NCBI GenBank assembly: GCA_902613655.1
Contig: CACMHR010000003.1
Span: forward strand, 31,317-95,316
DNA length: 64,000 bases
Reading direction: 5' to 3'
Source of the DNA: Anoxypelagibacter sp902613655
GTDB taxonomy: Bacteria; Pseudomonadota; Alphaproteobacteria; Pelagibacterales; Pelagibacteraceae
In this document: in pieces, positions 42,985 through 52,798 of the stretch
How positions within the stretch are numbered: the first letter of the stretch is position 1
How the letters are laid out: each line of letters begins with the position of its first letter
The notes under the pieces: model-generated
The model's database searches: none
What the model was told of the DNA's origin: nothing
The model's input: only the letters and a program-made list of their open reading frames with translations
Translations under genes and position numbers: made by a program

Positions 42985-44908
42985 TTCAACTGGCGAAAGT
43001 AAATCAAAACTAATAGGCAGAAGAATGTTTATAATTTCAGCAGCAAAGGCTGTTGTCGTATTTGGCATTCTTGGAAGACTAGTATCACTACAAATTAACG
43101 AGAGCAAAAAGTACAAAACTTTATCTGATAAAAATAGATTTAGAGAGTGGAAATTTTCACCACCAAGAGGAACAATAAATGATTATTATGGAAAACAAAT
43201 AGCTTCGAATAAACAAGTTTACCAATTGCATATTATTCCAGAAAATTCAGAAAATATAGAAACTTTGCTTTTTAGATTAAAGAATATTTTGAATTTAACA
43301 GACAAAAAGGTTTTTAAAATAAGAAGAAAAATAACATCACAAAAACCCTGGGATCCTGTAGTGATATCTGACAATCTCACATGGTCAGAATTCTCAAGAA
43401 TAAATTTATTCTTGCATGAGTTACAGGGTGCAGAGCCAATAGTATCAGTTGCAAGACTTTACACCGAGCCATCTTCTGCACATGTGATTGGATATGTCTC
43501 TAAAGCAAGTAAAAAAGATTTACAAAATAAAGCATACTTAAAAGATAAAATTACTACAAGTACAAGAGTAGGTAAAACAGGATTAGAAAGCAAATTGGAC
43601 CTTCAAGTTTTAGGTGATGTTGGTTACAAAAGATACGAGGTAAACGCCTATGGAAAAAGAATTAAAGAAATTTCTATAAATCCTGGAAAAGCTGGCCAAA
43701 ATTTTAAAACAACTTTAGACCAAGAAGTTCAAGAACTGGCATCTAATTTACTTAAAGATAAATCTGGATCAGTTTGTGTTATGGATATTTATAAAGGAGA
43801 TATTGTTGCAATGGTTTCATCTCCTGTTTTTGATCCAAACCAATTTGTTCATGGAATAAACACTGAAAGTTGGAACAAACTAATCAAACACAGAGACAAA
43901 CCTCTCATTAATAAATCTATAGCTGGACTTTACCCACCTGGATCAACAATAAAAAGTTTAGCTGTAATAAGTGCATTAGAAAATGATGTTTTTAATCCAA
44001 AAACTGTAATTCGTTGCAGCGGTTCTATCGAGCTTTACGGTGAAAAATTTCACTGTTGGAAAAAAAAAGGACACGGTTATATGGATATGAGAGAAGGTCT
44101 TAAACAATCATGTGACGTATATTTTTATGAAGTAGCAAGAAAACTAGGTATAGATCGGTTGTCCGAAACTGCAAGAAAATTTGGTTTAGGTGAAAAAGTT
44201 TTAGATGGATTTATAGAGGAAAGAACTGGAATTGTGCCAAATACATCTTGGAAGAAAAAGTATATTGGTAAAAATTGGTATCTTGGAGAAACATTACACG
44301 CAGGTATAGGGCAAGGATATTGGCAATCATCACCAATGCAACTATGTTTAATGACGGCTCAAATTGCAAATGGTGGATATAAAATAAAACCAAGAATTAT
44401 CTTAAATGATGATGAAAGTAAAAAATTTAGTGACCTAAATCAATTTATTGAAGATAGAAAATTATTTGCCGACGATGTTGTTAGTCTTTATGATTTTATT
44501 TCAAAATTTAAATACAAAAGTTTGTTTAGAAACCCGGAAAATATAAAATTTGTAATTGACGCCTTGTACGGTGCCACAAATGAGCCAGGTGGAACTTCTT
44601 ATGGATCAAGATTGACAAAAAAAGGTTTTATTTTTGCTGGAAAAACCGGAACATCACAAGTAAAAAGATTTACAGCTAGGCAAAGAGAGCTTGAAATCAA
44701 AAATGAGGATTTGCCTTATGAAGATAGAGATCATGCTTTGTTTGTAGCATTTGCTCCTTACAAGGATCCAAGGTATGCGATCAGCGTAGTTATTGAGCAT
44801 GGTGGTTCTGGTAGTAAAAGTGCAGCCCCGATTGCCAAAAAAGTTATTAAGAAAGTTTTGGAAAGACATCCTTTAAGAGAGGCGCAGACTAATGGGGAGA
44901 TAGCTTAA
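42977..44908 (+). CDS. mrdA: PBP2 (MrdA), elongasome peptidoglycan transpeptidase
   Basis: Class B penicillin-binding protein for cell elongation. 643 residues: one N-terminal membrane segment, a dimerisation domain (REWKFSPPRGTINDYYGK) and a transpeptidase domain. Active-site motifs are SxxK in YPPGSTIKSL, SxD in LKQSCDVYF and KTG in AGKTGTSQVK. It is between mreD and rodA and overlaps rodA by one base, the usual order. Confidence 0.95.
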   Translation: MINSTGESKSKLIGRRMFIISAAKAVVVFGILGRLVSLQINESKKYKTLSDKNRFREWKFSPPRGTINDYYGKQIASNKQVYQLHIIPENSENIETLLFRLKNILNLTDKKVFKIRRKITSQKPWDPVVISDNLTWSEFSRINLFLHELQGAEPIVSVARLYTEPSSAHVIGYVSKASKKDLQNKAYLKDKITTSTRVGKTGLESKLDLQVLGDVGYKRYEVNAYGKRIKEISINPGKAGQNFKTTLDQEVQELASNLLKDKSGSVCVMDIYKGDIVAMVSSPVFDPNQFVHGINTESWNKLIKHRDKPLINKSIAGLYPPGSTIKSLAVISALENDVFNPKTVIRCSGSIELYGEKFHCWKKKGHGYMDMREGLKQSCDVYFYEVARKLGIDRLSETARKFGLGEKVLDGFIEERTGIVPNTSWKKKYIGKNWYLGETLHAGIGQGYWQSSPMQLCLMTAQIANGGYKIKPRIILNDDESKKFSDLNQFIEDRKLFADDVVSLYDFISKFKYKSLFRNPENIKFVIDALYGATNEPGGTSYGSRLTKKGFIFAGKTGTSQVKRFTARQRELEIKNEDLPYEDRDHALFVAFAPYKDPRYAISVVIEHGGSGSKSAAPIAKKVIKKVLERHPLREAQTNGEIA

Positions 44909-46032
44909 TGTTTAAGCAGGGAAGTATTCAATCACACTTAAATTTCAAAGACAAATTTCTTGCAATGGACTTTGTTTTGCTGAGTTGTATTTTATTTTTG
45001 GGTTTAATTAGTTTTTTTGCCATGTACTCTACTGATGGCGGCGAGTTTGCTTATCACACAAAAAGCCACATTGTAAGATTTTTTGTATTTTTCTTCCTTT
45101 TTTTTGTTGCTTCATTTTTTAAAACAAGTTTTTGGTATTCTACTAGCATTCCCATATATATTTTTATTCTAATTCTATTAATATTTGTAAAATATTTCGG
45201 TCTAACATCTTCGGGCTCACAAAGATGGTTAGATTTGTATTTTTTAAACTTACAGCCCTCAGAATTAATGAAAATTGGTTTGATATTATTTTTAGCTAAT
45301 TATTATCACAGAATTTCAGCAGGAGATGTAAATAGAATTACATTTCTATTTAAACCTCTTGTTGCTTTAATAATACCATTTATATTAGTAGTAACCCAAC
45401 CAGATCTTGGAACTGCTTTTCTGATTGGTGTTGGTGGTTTCATTGTCATTTGGTTAGCAGGGGTTAAAATGAAATATTTTACTTACTTTGGTTTAATTTT
45501 GGTTTCATTAACTCCAATAGCGATTTCTTTTCTCAAACCTTATCAAAAATCGAGAATTTTAACTTTTTTAGATCCGAGCAGAGATCCATTAGGTGCGGGC
45601 TACCAAATTACACAATCTAAGATTGCAATAGGATCAGGCGGTTTTTTCGGAAAAGGTTTCCTTAATGGGTCTCAAAGTTATCTCGATTACTTACCCGAAA
45701 AACATACTGATTTTATATTCACTTTGTTTTCCGAAGAGTTTGGTTTTTTTGGTTCCTCAATAGTTTTAGCACTATATGTAGTAATGACCATGAGGATCGT
45801 TTCAATTGGAAATATGGTTAGAGATACTTTTTCAAAACTTTATTGCTACAGTTTCGCTACAGCCTTTTTTATCTATGTAGCTGTGAATATGTGTATGGTT
45901 CTAGGTTTAATACCCATTGTGGGCGCACCTTTACCTATATTATCTTATGGAGGTTCTTCAATGATGGCCATGATGCTAGGTTTAGGGATAGCCATGAGTT
46001 GTAAAATTCATAAAGATCAATCAATAAATTAG
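44908..46032 (+). CDS. rodA: RodA, elongasome SEDS peptidoglycan polymerase
   Basis: Polytopic SEDS glycosyltransferase, partner of PBP2. 374 residues, about ten membrane helices, SGSQRWLDLYFLNLQPSELMKIG, TQPDLGTAFLIGVGG, and the C-terminal VGAPLPILSYGGSSMMAMM signature. It is distinguished from FtsW (1728-2843) by its location after mrdA. The start codon shares a base with the mrdA stop. Confidence 0.95.
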   Translation: MFKQGSIQSHLNFKDKFLAMDFVLLSCILFLGLISFFAMYSTDGGEFAYHTKSHIVRFFVFFFLFFVASFFKTSFWYSTSIPIYIFILILLIFVKYFGLTSSGSQRWLDLYFLNLQPSELMKIGLILFLANYYHRISAGDVNRITFLFKPLVALIIPFILVVTQPDLGTAFLIGVGGFIVIWLAGVKMKYFTYFGLILVSLTPIAISFLKPYQKSRILTFLDPSRDPLGAGYQITQSKIAIGSGGFFGKGFLNGSQSYLDYLPEKHTDFIFTLFSEEFGFFGSSIVLALYVVMTMRIVSIGNMVRDTFSKLYCYSFATAFFIYVAVNMCMVLGLIPIVGAPLPILSYGGSSMMAMMLGLGIAMSCKIHKDQSIN

Positions 46033-46076
46033 TTGCTTTTTAAATAATAATTTGCTGAAATTGGATAAAATATAAA

Positions 46077-46547
46077 ATGTTTGGATCAAAGAAAAAAGAT
46101 ACAGTAAGACCTTTAAATGACACCGGTAGATCGCAAGTAAGCGAAACTTTCTCTTTAGAGGGAACTCTAAGAACTTCAGGAGCGATAGATATTGCTGGAT
46201 TAATCAAAGGACCAGTTTTTGCAGATGATTTAATTATAAAAGAAACAGGTTCAATAATTGGACCAGTTGAGGCGGACAAAATCGAAATTTATGGACATCT
46301 TGAAGGAAAAATTTTAGCTAAATCAATAGTGATTGGTAGTTCAGGAGTTGTTAAAGGTGATATCTTGTTTAGCGAGTCTTTAAAAACTGAGGAAGGCGCC
46401 GATATAAACGGATATTTAAAGAAAACTGAAAGTACAAGTATGGAAGCAGCTCAAAATGAATTCAAACTAGATACAATAGAGACAAGCGGTTCAAAAGAAA
46501 AAGAAAAATCTAAAAAAGGTCGTCCTAAAATAGTTGCTAGCAACTAA
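46077..46547 (+). CDS. Bactofilin (PF04519-type)
   Basis: Bactofilins are small beta-helical cytoskeletal proteins that form nucleotide-independent filaments. The 156 residues have a central repeat region, TLRTSGAIDIAGLIKGPVFA, then SIIGPVEADKIEIYGHLEGK and VKGDILFSESLKTEEGADING, flanked by disordered charged tails. Placement right after the mre-rodA block suggests a role in cell shape, as bactofilins have in other alphaproteobacteria. A role in curvature of these small vibrioid cells is only inference. Confidence 0.88.
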   Translation: MFGSKKKDTVRPLNDTGRSQVSETFSLEGTLRTSGAIDIAGLIKGPVFADDLIIKETGSIIGPVEADKIEIYGHLEGKILAKSIVIGSSGVVKGDILFSESLKTEEGADINGYLKKTESTSMEAAQNEFKLDTIETSGSKEKEKSKKGRPKIVASN

Positions 46548-46606
46548 ATAAAAGCAGTACAATCTATCACAGTTAAATCATGAAGTTTTTGATTTAAATT
46601 AGATTT

Positions 46607-47854
46607 ATGTCAGATAAAACATGTTCATCAGTTGGAATTGTTGGAGCGGGTATCCAGGGAGTTTGTACAGGTCTTCAATTACTCAAAAAAAATATTCCTG
46701 CCACAATATTTGATAAAAACGACCCAGGTTCAATGGCTTCATATGGGAATGCTGGTCACTTTTCACCTTATGCTGTTGTACAATTGAATAGACCAGATAT
46801 TTTATATGATGTTCCCAAAATGCTTCTAAGTTCTTCAGGACCTTTAGCACTTAAGTGGAATTATATTCCAAAAATGCTTCCATGGATTCTAAAATATTTA
46901 AAAAATTGTAACCAAAAATCGATGTTACATACTGCGAAATACATGAATCAAATTTTGAGTCTTTCAATGGATGCTTACGAAGAAATTTTTCAAGAGATTG
47001 ATATGACTAATTTAGTAGAACAGAAGGGTATAATTTATGTTTGGACAAATAAAAATCTCAAAAGTAGAGAGATGGAGATTAAAATAAGAAAAGATTTAGG
47101 TGTTGAACAAAAAATATTAACCGCAAAAGAAATTCTAGACCTTGAACCCAATTTAAAACCAGTTTTTTCAGGAGGTTGCTTTTATGATTATGCGTACCAC
47201 GCAAAAGATCCTCAGGGTATAACAAAAAAAATTTTTGAACTTTTTTTAAAGCGTGGAGGGAAATTTATTAAACAAGATGTCAAATCTGTTAATCAAATAG
47301 GTACAAATAAAACAATTATTAAAACTGATGAAAAAGATTATGAGTTTGAAAAATCAGTTATCGCTTGCGGTGCGTTTTCAAAAAAATTCACAGATCAATT
47401 AGGAGAAAAAATTCCACTCGATACAGAGAGAGGTTATCATGTTCATTTTAAAGGTATGGAAAATTTATTAAGTAGACCTGTTATTTTTCTTGATAGAGGT
47501 TTTGGTTTAACACCAATGAACCAAGGGCTTAGAGCTGTTGGCACAGTTGAGTTAGGTGGATTAGAAAATCCGATATCAAAAAAAAGAATTCAATATATTG
47601 TAAATTGTGCCAAAGAACTTCTACCTCAACTTGGAGATCACGAGGATGAATGGTTAGGTTTCAGACCAACTCTACCAGATTTTTTACCAGTAATTGGTCC
47701 CTCAAAAAACAACCAAAATATTATTTATGCTTTTGGCCATCACCATCTTGGTTGGACTCTTGGAGCAATAACAGGAAAAATTGTTTCTGGGATTTTAGCA
47801 AATGAAAAAACAAATTTAGATTTATCTCCTTATAATTCTTTAAGGTTCAGCTAA
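46607..47854 (+). CDS. FAD-dependent D-amino-acid dehydrogenase-like oxidoreductase (DadA family)
   Basis: 415 residues of the DAO fold: N-terminal dinucleotide motif VGIVGAGIQGVCTGLQLLKK, MASYGNAGHFSPYA, and late GLRAVGTVELGG and LPVIGPSKN...HLGWTLGAITGK. The motif order resembles DadA-type dehydrogenases that pass electrons to the respiratory chain. The substrate is unknown and could be a D-amino acid or hydroxyproline-like compound. It overlaps the next dehydrogenase gene by one base, so the two reactions are probably linked. Confidence 0.85.
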   Translation: MSDKTCSSVGIVGAGIQGVCTGLQLLKKNIPATIFDKNDPGSMASYGNAGHFSPYAVVQLNRPDILYDVPKMLLSSSGPLALKWNYIPKMLPWILKYLKNCNQKSMLHTAKYMNQILSLSMDAYEEIFQEIDMTNLVEQKGIIYVWTNKNLKSREMEIKIRKDLGVEQKILTAKEILDLEPNLKPVFSGGCFYDYAYHAKDPQGITKKIFELFLKRGGKFIKQDVKSVNQIGTNKTIIKTDEKDYEFEKSVIACGAFSKKFTDQLGEKIPLDTERGYHVHFKGMENLLSRPVIFLDRGFGLTPMNQGLRAVGTVELGGLENPISKKRIQYIVNCAKELLPQLGDHEDEWLGFRPTLPDFLPVIGPSKNNQNIIYAFGHHHLGWTLGAITGKIVSGILANEKTNLDLSPYNSLRFS

Positions 47855-48804
47855 TGATCAAAGTTGCTGTTTTAGACGATTATCAGAATGTTTTTAAAGA
47901 ATTTATTGATATAGAGAAGTACAAAAATAAGTATTCTTTTAAAATTTTTACAAATCCTTTTCAAAACGAAGATGAAGCAATTCTAGAATTAGAAAATTTT
48001 GATGTGATATTAGCAATGAGAGAAAGAACAAAAATATCTAAATCATTAATGTCTGGTCTGAAAAATTTAAAATATATAATTACAAGTGGCATGAGAAATA
48101 AAGCTATAGATTTGGAAGAGGCAAAGAAAAGAAATATTATTGTTTGTGGCACCGACATTAACTCTAATCCTACCGCAGAAATAACCTGGGCTTTAATACT
48201 CGGTTTAATAAGAAACATGAAACAAGAAGTAGACAATATGTTTCAAGGATATTGGCAAACTACTATTGGCCTTGAACTAAAAGGTAAAATTTTAGGTATA
48301 ATTGGTTTAGGAAAAATTGGATCTCAAGTAGCAAAAATTGGTAAAGCTTTTGGCATGCATGTTGTTGCTTGGAGTGAAAATTTAGATCTATCAAATGCAA
48401 ATAAACTTGGCGTATTACCGATAAGTAAAGACGAGTTATTTAAACAATCAGACATAATCTCATTACATGTAGTCTTGGGAGATAGATATAAAAATTTAAT
48501 TTCTGAGAAAGAATTTAAACAAATGAAAAAGTCCTCATTTTTAATTAATACATCCAGGGGCCCAATAATTAACGAAAAAGATTTGGTTAAAGCTCTAGAG
48601 GATGAATTAATTGCTGGAGCCGGACTAGATGTTTATGATATTGAGCCACTACCTCAAGATCATAAACTGAGATTTTTACCAAATGCATTACTGTTACCTC
48701 ACCTTGGTTATGTAACCGCAGAAAACTATTCAATTTTTTTTAAACAAATGATGGAAAACCTGGAATCTTGTATTGAAGGAAAGCCGAAAAGACAGCTAAA
48801 ATAA
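47854..48804 (+). CDS. D-isomer-specific 2-hydroxyacid dehydrogenase
   Basis: 316 residues. NAD-binding motif LGIIGLGKIGSQVAKIGKAFG is at about 141-161. Catalytic residues fit the family: Arg in INTSRGPIINE, Glu in VYDIEPLP and His in LPHLGYVTAEN. It reduces 2-oxoacids or oxidises D-2-hydroxyacids. As the gene is coupled to a DadA-like dehydrogenase, it may act on the 2-oxoacid released from a D-amino acid. The exact substrate cannot be read from sequence. Confidence 0.87.
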   Translation: MIKVAVLDDYQNVFKEFIDIEKYKNKYSFKIFTNPFQNEDEAILELENFDVILAMRERTKISKSLMSGLKNLKYIITSGMRNKAIDLEEAKKRNIIVCGTDINSNPTAEITWALILGLIRNMKQEVDNMFQGYWQTTIGLELKGKILGIIGLGKIGSQVAKIGKAFGMHVVAWSENLDLSNANKLGVLPISKDELFKQSDIISLHVVLGDRYKNLISEKEFKQMKKSSFLINTSRGPIINEKDLVKALEDELIAGAGLDVYDIEPLPQDHKLRFLPNALLLPHLGYVTAENYSIFFKQMMENLESCIEGKPKRQLK

Positions 48805-48887
48805 AGAAACTATCAGTTGTATTTTTAATCATAATTTAAGTATATTTATCCACAGTTTTGTGTTTGATTCGTTTTTGAGAGGAAGAG

Positions 48888-49223
48888 ATGAACAGAATAC
48901 TTATTTTGTTAATTTTTGGATTATTTTTAACTGGTTGTTACTCCAACTCTTTAACTATGGTTGGTCCTGCAACAGGAGTAGCTTCAGGAAAAATTGGAGA
49001 ATCGGCAGTAAGTAGCTCTTTAAATTACGCGGTAAAAAAACAAACTGGAAAATCTGCAACCGAACACATCCTGAGCGAGAGTCAAAATAAAAAGATCGTA
49101 CAAACTAAAGCTAAGATTAACCCATGTAAAACGAACGAGTCCCTTTGTGCAATGTTAAAAACCAGGGTTAATAAAATGCAGAAAAAACTAAACGGAAAAA
49201 ATCTACAAGCGAAAAATAATTAA
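48888..49223 (+). CDS. Small lipoprotein, paralogue of the next gene
   Basis: 111 residues with a signal peptide and lipobox LTGC (cysteine at residue 17), then a Gly/Ser-rich VGPATGVASGKIGESAVSSS and NYAVKKQTGKSATEHIL. The same pattern recurs in the neighbouring protein, so the two form a tandem duplication. A purine-rich GAGAGGAAGAG ribosome-binding site precedes the ATG. Function is unknown. The Gly-rich segment followed by a TGK motif is found in short lipoproteins of this group only as far as I can tell from this window. Confidence 0.65.
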   Translation: MNRILILLIFGLFLTGCYSNSLTMVGPATGVASGKIGESAVSSSLNYAVKKQTGKSATEHILSESQNKKIVQTKAKINPCKTNESLCAMLKTRVNKMQKKLNGKNLQAKNN

Positions 49224-49325
49224 AAGTTTGAATCAACCTTAGGTTTACATTTCACGTAAAACATTTTATTCACAGCATCAAAGATTAACTTTTAAAAATT
49301 TTAACATGTGTTAAGTCAGTTACAC

Positions 49326-49727
49326 ATGATACGTATAATCCCTTTAATGTTATCAACATTTCTTCTTATGGGTTGCTATCAAACATCGTTTGCTCCAATG
49401 TTGGGACCAGCGGCAGGTGCATCTCAAGGTAGAATAGTTCAATCTACTGTTACAACTGGAATAAATTACGGTGTAAAAAATCAAACAGGCAAATATCCTA
49501 TCGAACATATTTTAAAACGTGAAAAAGATAAAATAGTTAAAAAAATCGATATAGTTGAGAAAGAAGTATTAGAAACATCTGCCTCTATCAAAAATAACTT
49601 AATTGATCAAAAAGATGCTGCAAAAGTTAAATGGGTATTGCACCTGAAAGAGATTAAAAATGTGAAAAATGAAGAGGCCTTTCCCGCAAACAAGCCCAGA
49701 TATTCTAACTGGTCTAAGGCAAAATAG
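49326..49727 (+). CDS. Small lipoprotein, paralogue of the previous gene
   Basis: 133 residues from ATG 49326. An in-frame GTG at 49308 would add six residues before the signal peptide. The lipobox is LLMGC, followed by MLGPAAGASQGRIVQSTVTT and NYGVKNQTGKYPIEHIL, matching the upstream protein nearly position by position. The C-terminal half is charged and helical and differs from the paralogue. It is probably outer-membrane anchored. Function unknown. Confidence 0.62.
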   Translation: MIRIIPLMLSTFLLMGCYQTSFAPMLGPAAGASQGRIVQSTVTTGINYGVKNQTGKYPIEHILKREKDKIVKKIDIVEKEVLETSASIKNNLIDQKDAAKVKWVLHLKEIKNVKNEEAFPANKPRYSNWSKAK

Positions 49728-49775
49728 TCTATTTTAATCGTTTAAATATCATTATAGTTGTCATATTCTTAAAAA

Positions 49776-52208
49776 ATGAAATCAAAAGCCAAAGTAGTCG
49801 TTGTGGGTGGTGGTGCTGTAGGGGTTAGTACACTCTACCATTTAGCTAAAAAAGGCTGGTCCGATGTTGTTTTAGTTGAAAGAAAAGAACTGACATCTGG
49901 ATCAACTTGGCATGCTGCTGGTCTTTTACCTCTTTTTAATATGAGTTATTCAGTAGGACAACTTCATAGATATGCGGTTCAATTATATAAATCTTTAGAA
50001 AAAGAAACGGGAAAGAAAGTTGGTTTCAGCGTTGTATCAAACATTCGTTTAGCACAAACAAATGACAGAATGGATGAGTATCACCAATACGCAGGTGTAG
50101 CAAAAACTATTGGAGTAAAAGTAAAATTTTTAAAACCAGAACAAGTCAAAGAGATTTGGCCTTTATGTAATATCGAAGGCTTGGTTGGTGCAATTCAACA
50201 CCCGGAAGATGGATACATTCAGCCTGCAGACTTAACTCAGGCGTTAGCTACTGGAGCAAGAAATCATGGAGCAGAAATTTATAGAAACACAACAGTTACA
50301 GGAATTAAACAAAAAAAAGATGGATGGACTGTTGAAACAGATAAAGGCGCAATTTCTTGTGAACACGTAGTCTCTTGTAGTGGAAACTTCGCTAGACAAA
50401 CAGGACAAATGGTTGGTATTGAAATCCCGGCAATACCTGTTGAGCACCAATACATCGTTACCGAACCTCATCCAGAGATACAAAAAAGAAAAAAAGAAAA
50501 TAAACCAGAGATGGGAGTTTTAAGAGATAGTGATAACTCTTGGTATATGAGAGAAGAAGCGGGTGGATTTATTTTGGGTCCATATGAAAAAGGTGCACCT
50601 TGTTGTTATGTAGATGGTCCATCAAAAGATAGTGAATATGAATTATTTCAGGAAGATTTAGATCGTTTAGCACCTCATATTGAAGGGGCAATTAAAAGAG
50701 TACCTGCTTTTGCCGAAGTTGGAGTTAAAAAAGTTTATAACGGCGCAATTTGCTACACACCTGATGGAAGTCCATTGGTTGGACCAGCATGGGGACTTAA
50801 AAACTTTTGGATCAATGATGGACATAGTTTTGGAATAACTGCGGCAGGCGGCGCAGGTTGGCAGTTAGCCGAGTGGATGATAGATGGAGAACCAACAATA
50901 GATATGCTTGGTGTAGACCCAAGAAGATTTGGATCATACGTCACAAAATCTTATTTGATGGAAAAAAATGAAGAGGCTTATGCAAATGTATTTACAATTC
51001 ATTATCCAGACGAAGAAAGAGAAGCTGGACGACCATTAAGACAAGCGCCTTGCTATGACCGTTTAAAAAAACTTGGGGCAGTATTTGGTCAAAAATTTGG
51101 ATGGGAAAGAGCGAACTTTTTTGCAACCGATGGAGAGAAACAAGAAGACGATTGGTCATTTAGAAGATCAAACTGGTTTAAAAGTGTCGAGAAAGAATGC
51201 AAAAACGTTAAAGAGAATGTTGGGCTGTTGGATATGTCTGCATTTGGAAAATGTAGAATAAAAGGTCCGGGAGCTGAAGAGTTTTTAGACAAACTTGTTG
51301 CAAATAAACTTCCTAAAAAAATTGGTAGAATTAATTTATGTCACGCACTTAATACAAAAGGTGGAGTACATTCTGAATTTACAATTATGAGAGAAGCTGA
51401 AGATAGTTTTTATTTAGTATCAGCTGGTGCATACCAAAGATTAGATCATGATTGGATCCATAAATGGATGCCTATAGACGGAACGGTACAATATGAAAAC
51501 TTAACTAATAGCATGGGAGTGCTTGTTGTATCAGGCCCAAAAGCAAGACAACTAATGCAAAAAGTATCTAAAACAGATTTTTCAAATGAAAAATTTAAAT
51601 GGCTGAGTGCACAAAATATTAATATTGGCTTAGCACCTTGCAATGCTATGAGAGTAAATTTTGTTGGCGAACTTGGTTGGGAATTACATCATCCAATTGA
51701 ATACCAAAATCATATTTTTGATAAACTTATGGAAGCTGGCAAAGAATTTAATCTTAAACCATATGGTATAAGAGCCATGAACAGTTTGAGAGTTGAAAAA
51801 TCTTACAAGTTAGTGGGTACAGAACTTTCAATTGAATACTCCCCATACGAGTCTGGTTTAGATAGATTTATTCATCCTAATAAAGGAGATTTTATTGGAC
51901 GTGCGGCACTGGATCAATGGAGAGCAAAAGGTTTTTCAAATAAATTGGTAACTATGGAAATTCACGGAGTTTCAGATGCTGATGTATTAGGTAACAATCC
52001 TATTTATGAAAACGGATCTGTGATTGGAAGAGCGACTGGAGGAGATTATGGTTTTAGATTGAAAAAATCTATTGCTCTTGGAATGGTCAAACCTGAATAT
52101 GCAAAAGTTGGACAAAAACTCAAAATAGACATTCTAGGTAAGATGCATGAAGTTTCTATTATCGAGGACTCCCCTTACGACTCTGAAAATAAATTATTAA
52201 GAGCATAA
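49776..52208 (+). CDS. Dimethylglycine/sarcosine dehydrogenase-like flavoprotein with GcvT domain
   Basis: 810 residues in three parts: an N-terminal FAD/DAO domain (VVVGGGAVGVSTLYHLAKKG), the FAO_M linker, and a C-terminal GcvT-like folate domain (about 430-800). The sequence SGSTWHAAGLLP contains the histidine that covalently binds FAD in mammalian dimethylglycine and sarcosine dehydrogenases. It would remove a methyl group as methylene-tetrahydrofolate and pass electrons to ETF, whose genes lie 0.6 kb downstream. Dimethylglycine versus sarcosine cannot be decided here. Confidence 0.87.
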   Translation: MKSKAKVVVVGGGAVGVSTLYHLAKKGWSDVVLVERKELTSGSTWHAAGLLPLFNMSYSVGQLHRYAVQLYKSLEKETGKKVGFSVVSNIRLAQTNDRMDEYHQYAGVAKTIGVKVKFLKPEQVKEIWPLCNIEGLVGAIQHPEDGYIQPADLTQALATGARNHGAEIYRNTTVTGIKQKKDGWTVETDKGAISCEHVVSCSGNFARQTGQMVGIEIPAIPVEHQYIVTEPHPEIQKRKKENKPEMGVLRDSDNSWYMREEAGGFILGPYEKGAPCCYVDGPSKDSEYELFQEDLDRLAPHIEGAIKRVPAFAEVGVKKVYNGAICYTPDGSPLVGPAWGLKNFWINDGHSFGITAAGGAGWQLAEWMIDGEPTIDMLGVDPRRFGSYVTKSYLMEKNEEAYANVFTIHYPDEEREAGRPLRQAPCYDRLKKLGAVFGQKFGWERANFFATDGEKQEDDWSFRRSNWFKSVEKECKNVKENVGLLDMSAFGKCRIKGPGAEEFLDKLVANKLPKKIGRINLCHALNTKGGVHSEFTIMREAEDSFYLVSAGAYQRLDHDWIHKWMPIDGTVQYENLTNSMGVLVVSGPKARQLMQKVSKTDFSNEKFKWLSAQNINIGLAPCNAMRVNFVGELGWELHHPIEYQNHIFDKLMEAGKEFNLKPYGIRAMNSLRVEKSYKLVGTELSIEYSPYESGLDRFIHPNKGDFIGRAALDQWRAKGFSNKLVTMEIHGVSDADVLGNNPIYENGSVIGRATGGDYGFRLKKSIALGMVKPEYAKVGQKLKIDILGKMHEVSIIEDSPYDSENKLLRA

Positions 52209-52798
52209 TGAAAAAGTTAATATTAATCTGCCTAATATTGGCTTTACCAAAAATAACTTTTGCAAACGAGAGATCTATTCCATTAGAATTATTTACTGCA
52301 AAGGAAAGACAACACAGCGGTAAACTCAAAGTCACTGGTCCTGTGGATTGGAAAAATAAAAGAACTGGCGAAGTACACCAAGTTTACGAGAGAAAAAGAG
52401 GTTCAAAGATCCAATTATTTACAAAAACAAATAACGGTCAGTGTTTAGGAAGAGTAATGGATAGTAGATATGAAAAAAGAGGATTAATTTATATAAAAAA
52501 TGGCTGTAAATTTCCTCTAGGAAATTGGAAAGAGGGTGAGAAAAGAGAATTTGTATCGACTTATTTTTATAATAATAAAAGCAGAGATTATAAGAAGACT
52601 ATCACAATAAAAAAAATCGGTAATGAAAAAAAATGCTTAACATTTAGATGGTCAAAAGCTAAATTAGATGGAAAAATGGTTGATGATAATAGCTATACAT
52701 ATTGCCCAAAAGAAGGTTTTACAAAAATAGTATCGCATAAATCTGGAAAAATGAGCATGACAATATCAGGAAACATAAAAGCTACAGGCACCAAATGA
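52208..52798 (+). CDS. Secreted hypothetical protein between DMGDH-like gene and etfB
   Basis: 196 residues with an N-terminal signal peptide (about 1-20, ending TFANE). The mature protein is basic and beta-rich, with four cysteines at NGQCLGR, KNGCKFP, KKCLTF and YTYCPKE, which could form two disulphides. No family is recognised. It shares one base with the upstream stop and overlaps etfB by 4 bases, so it is co-transcribed with electron-transfer genes although its own role is unknown. Confidence 0.65.
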   Translation: MKKLILICLILALPKITFANERSIPLELFTAKERQHSGKLKVTGPVDWKNKRTGEVHQVYERKRGSKIQLFTKTNNGQCLGRVMDSRYEKRGLIYIKNGCKFPLGNWKEGEKREFVSTYFYNNKSRDYKKTITIKKIGNEKKCLTFRWSKAKLDGKMVDDNSYTYCPKEGFTKIVSHKSGKMSMTISGNIKATGTK

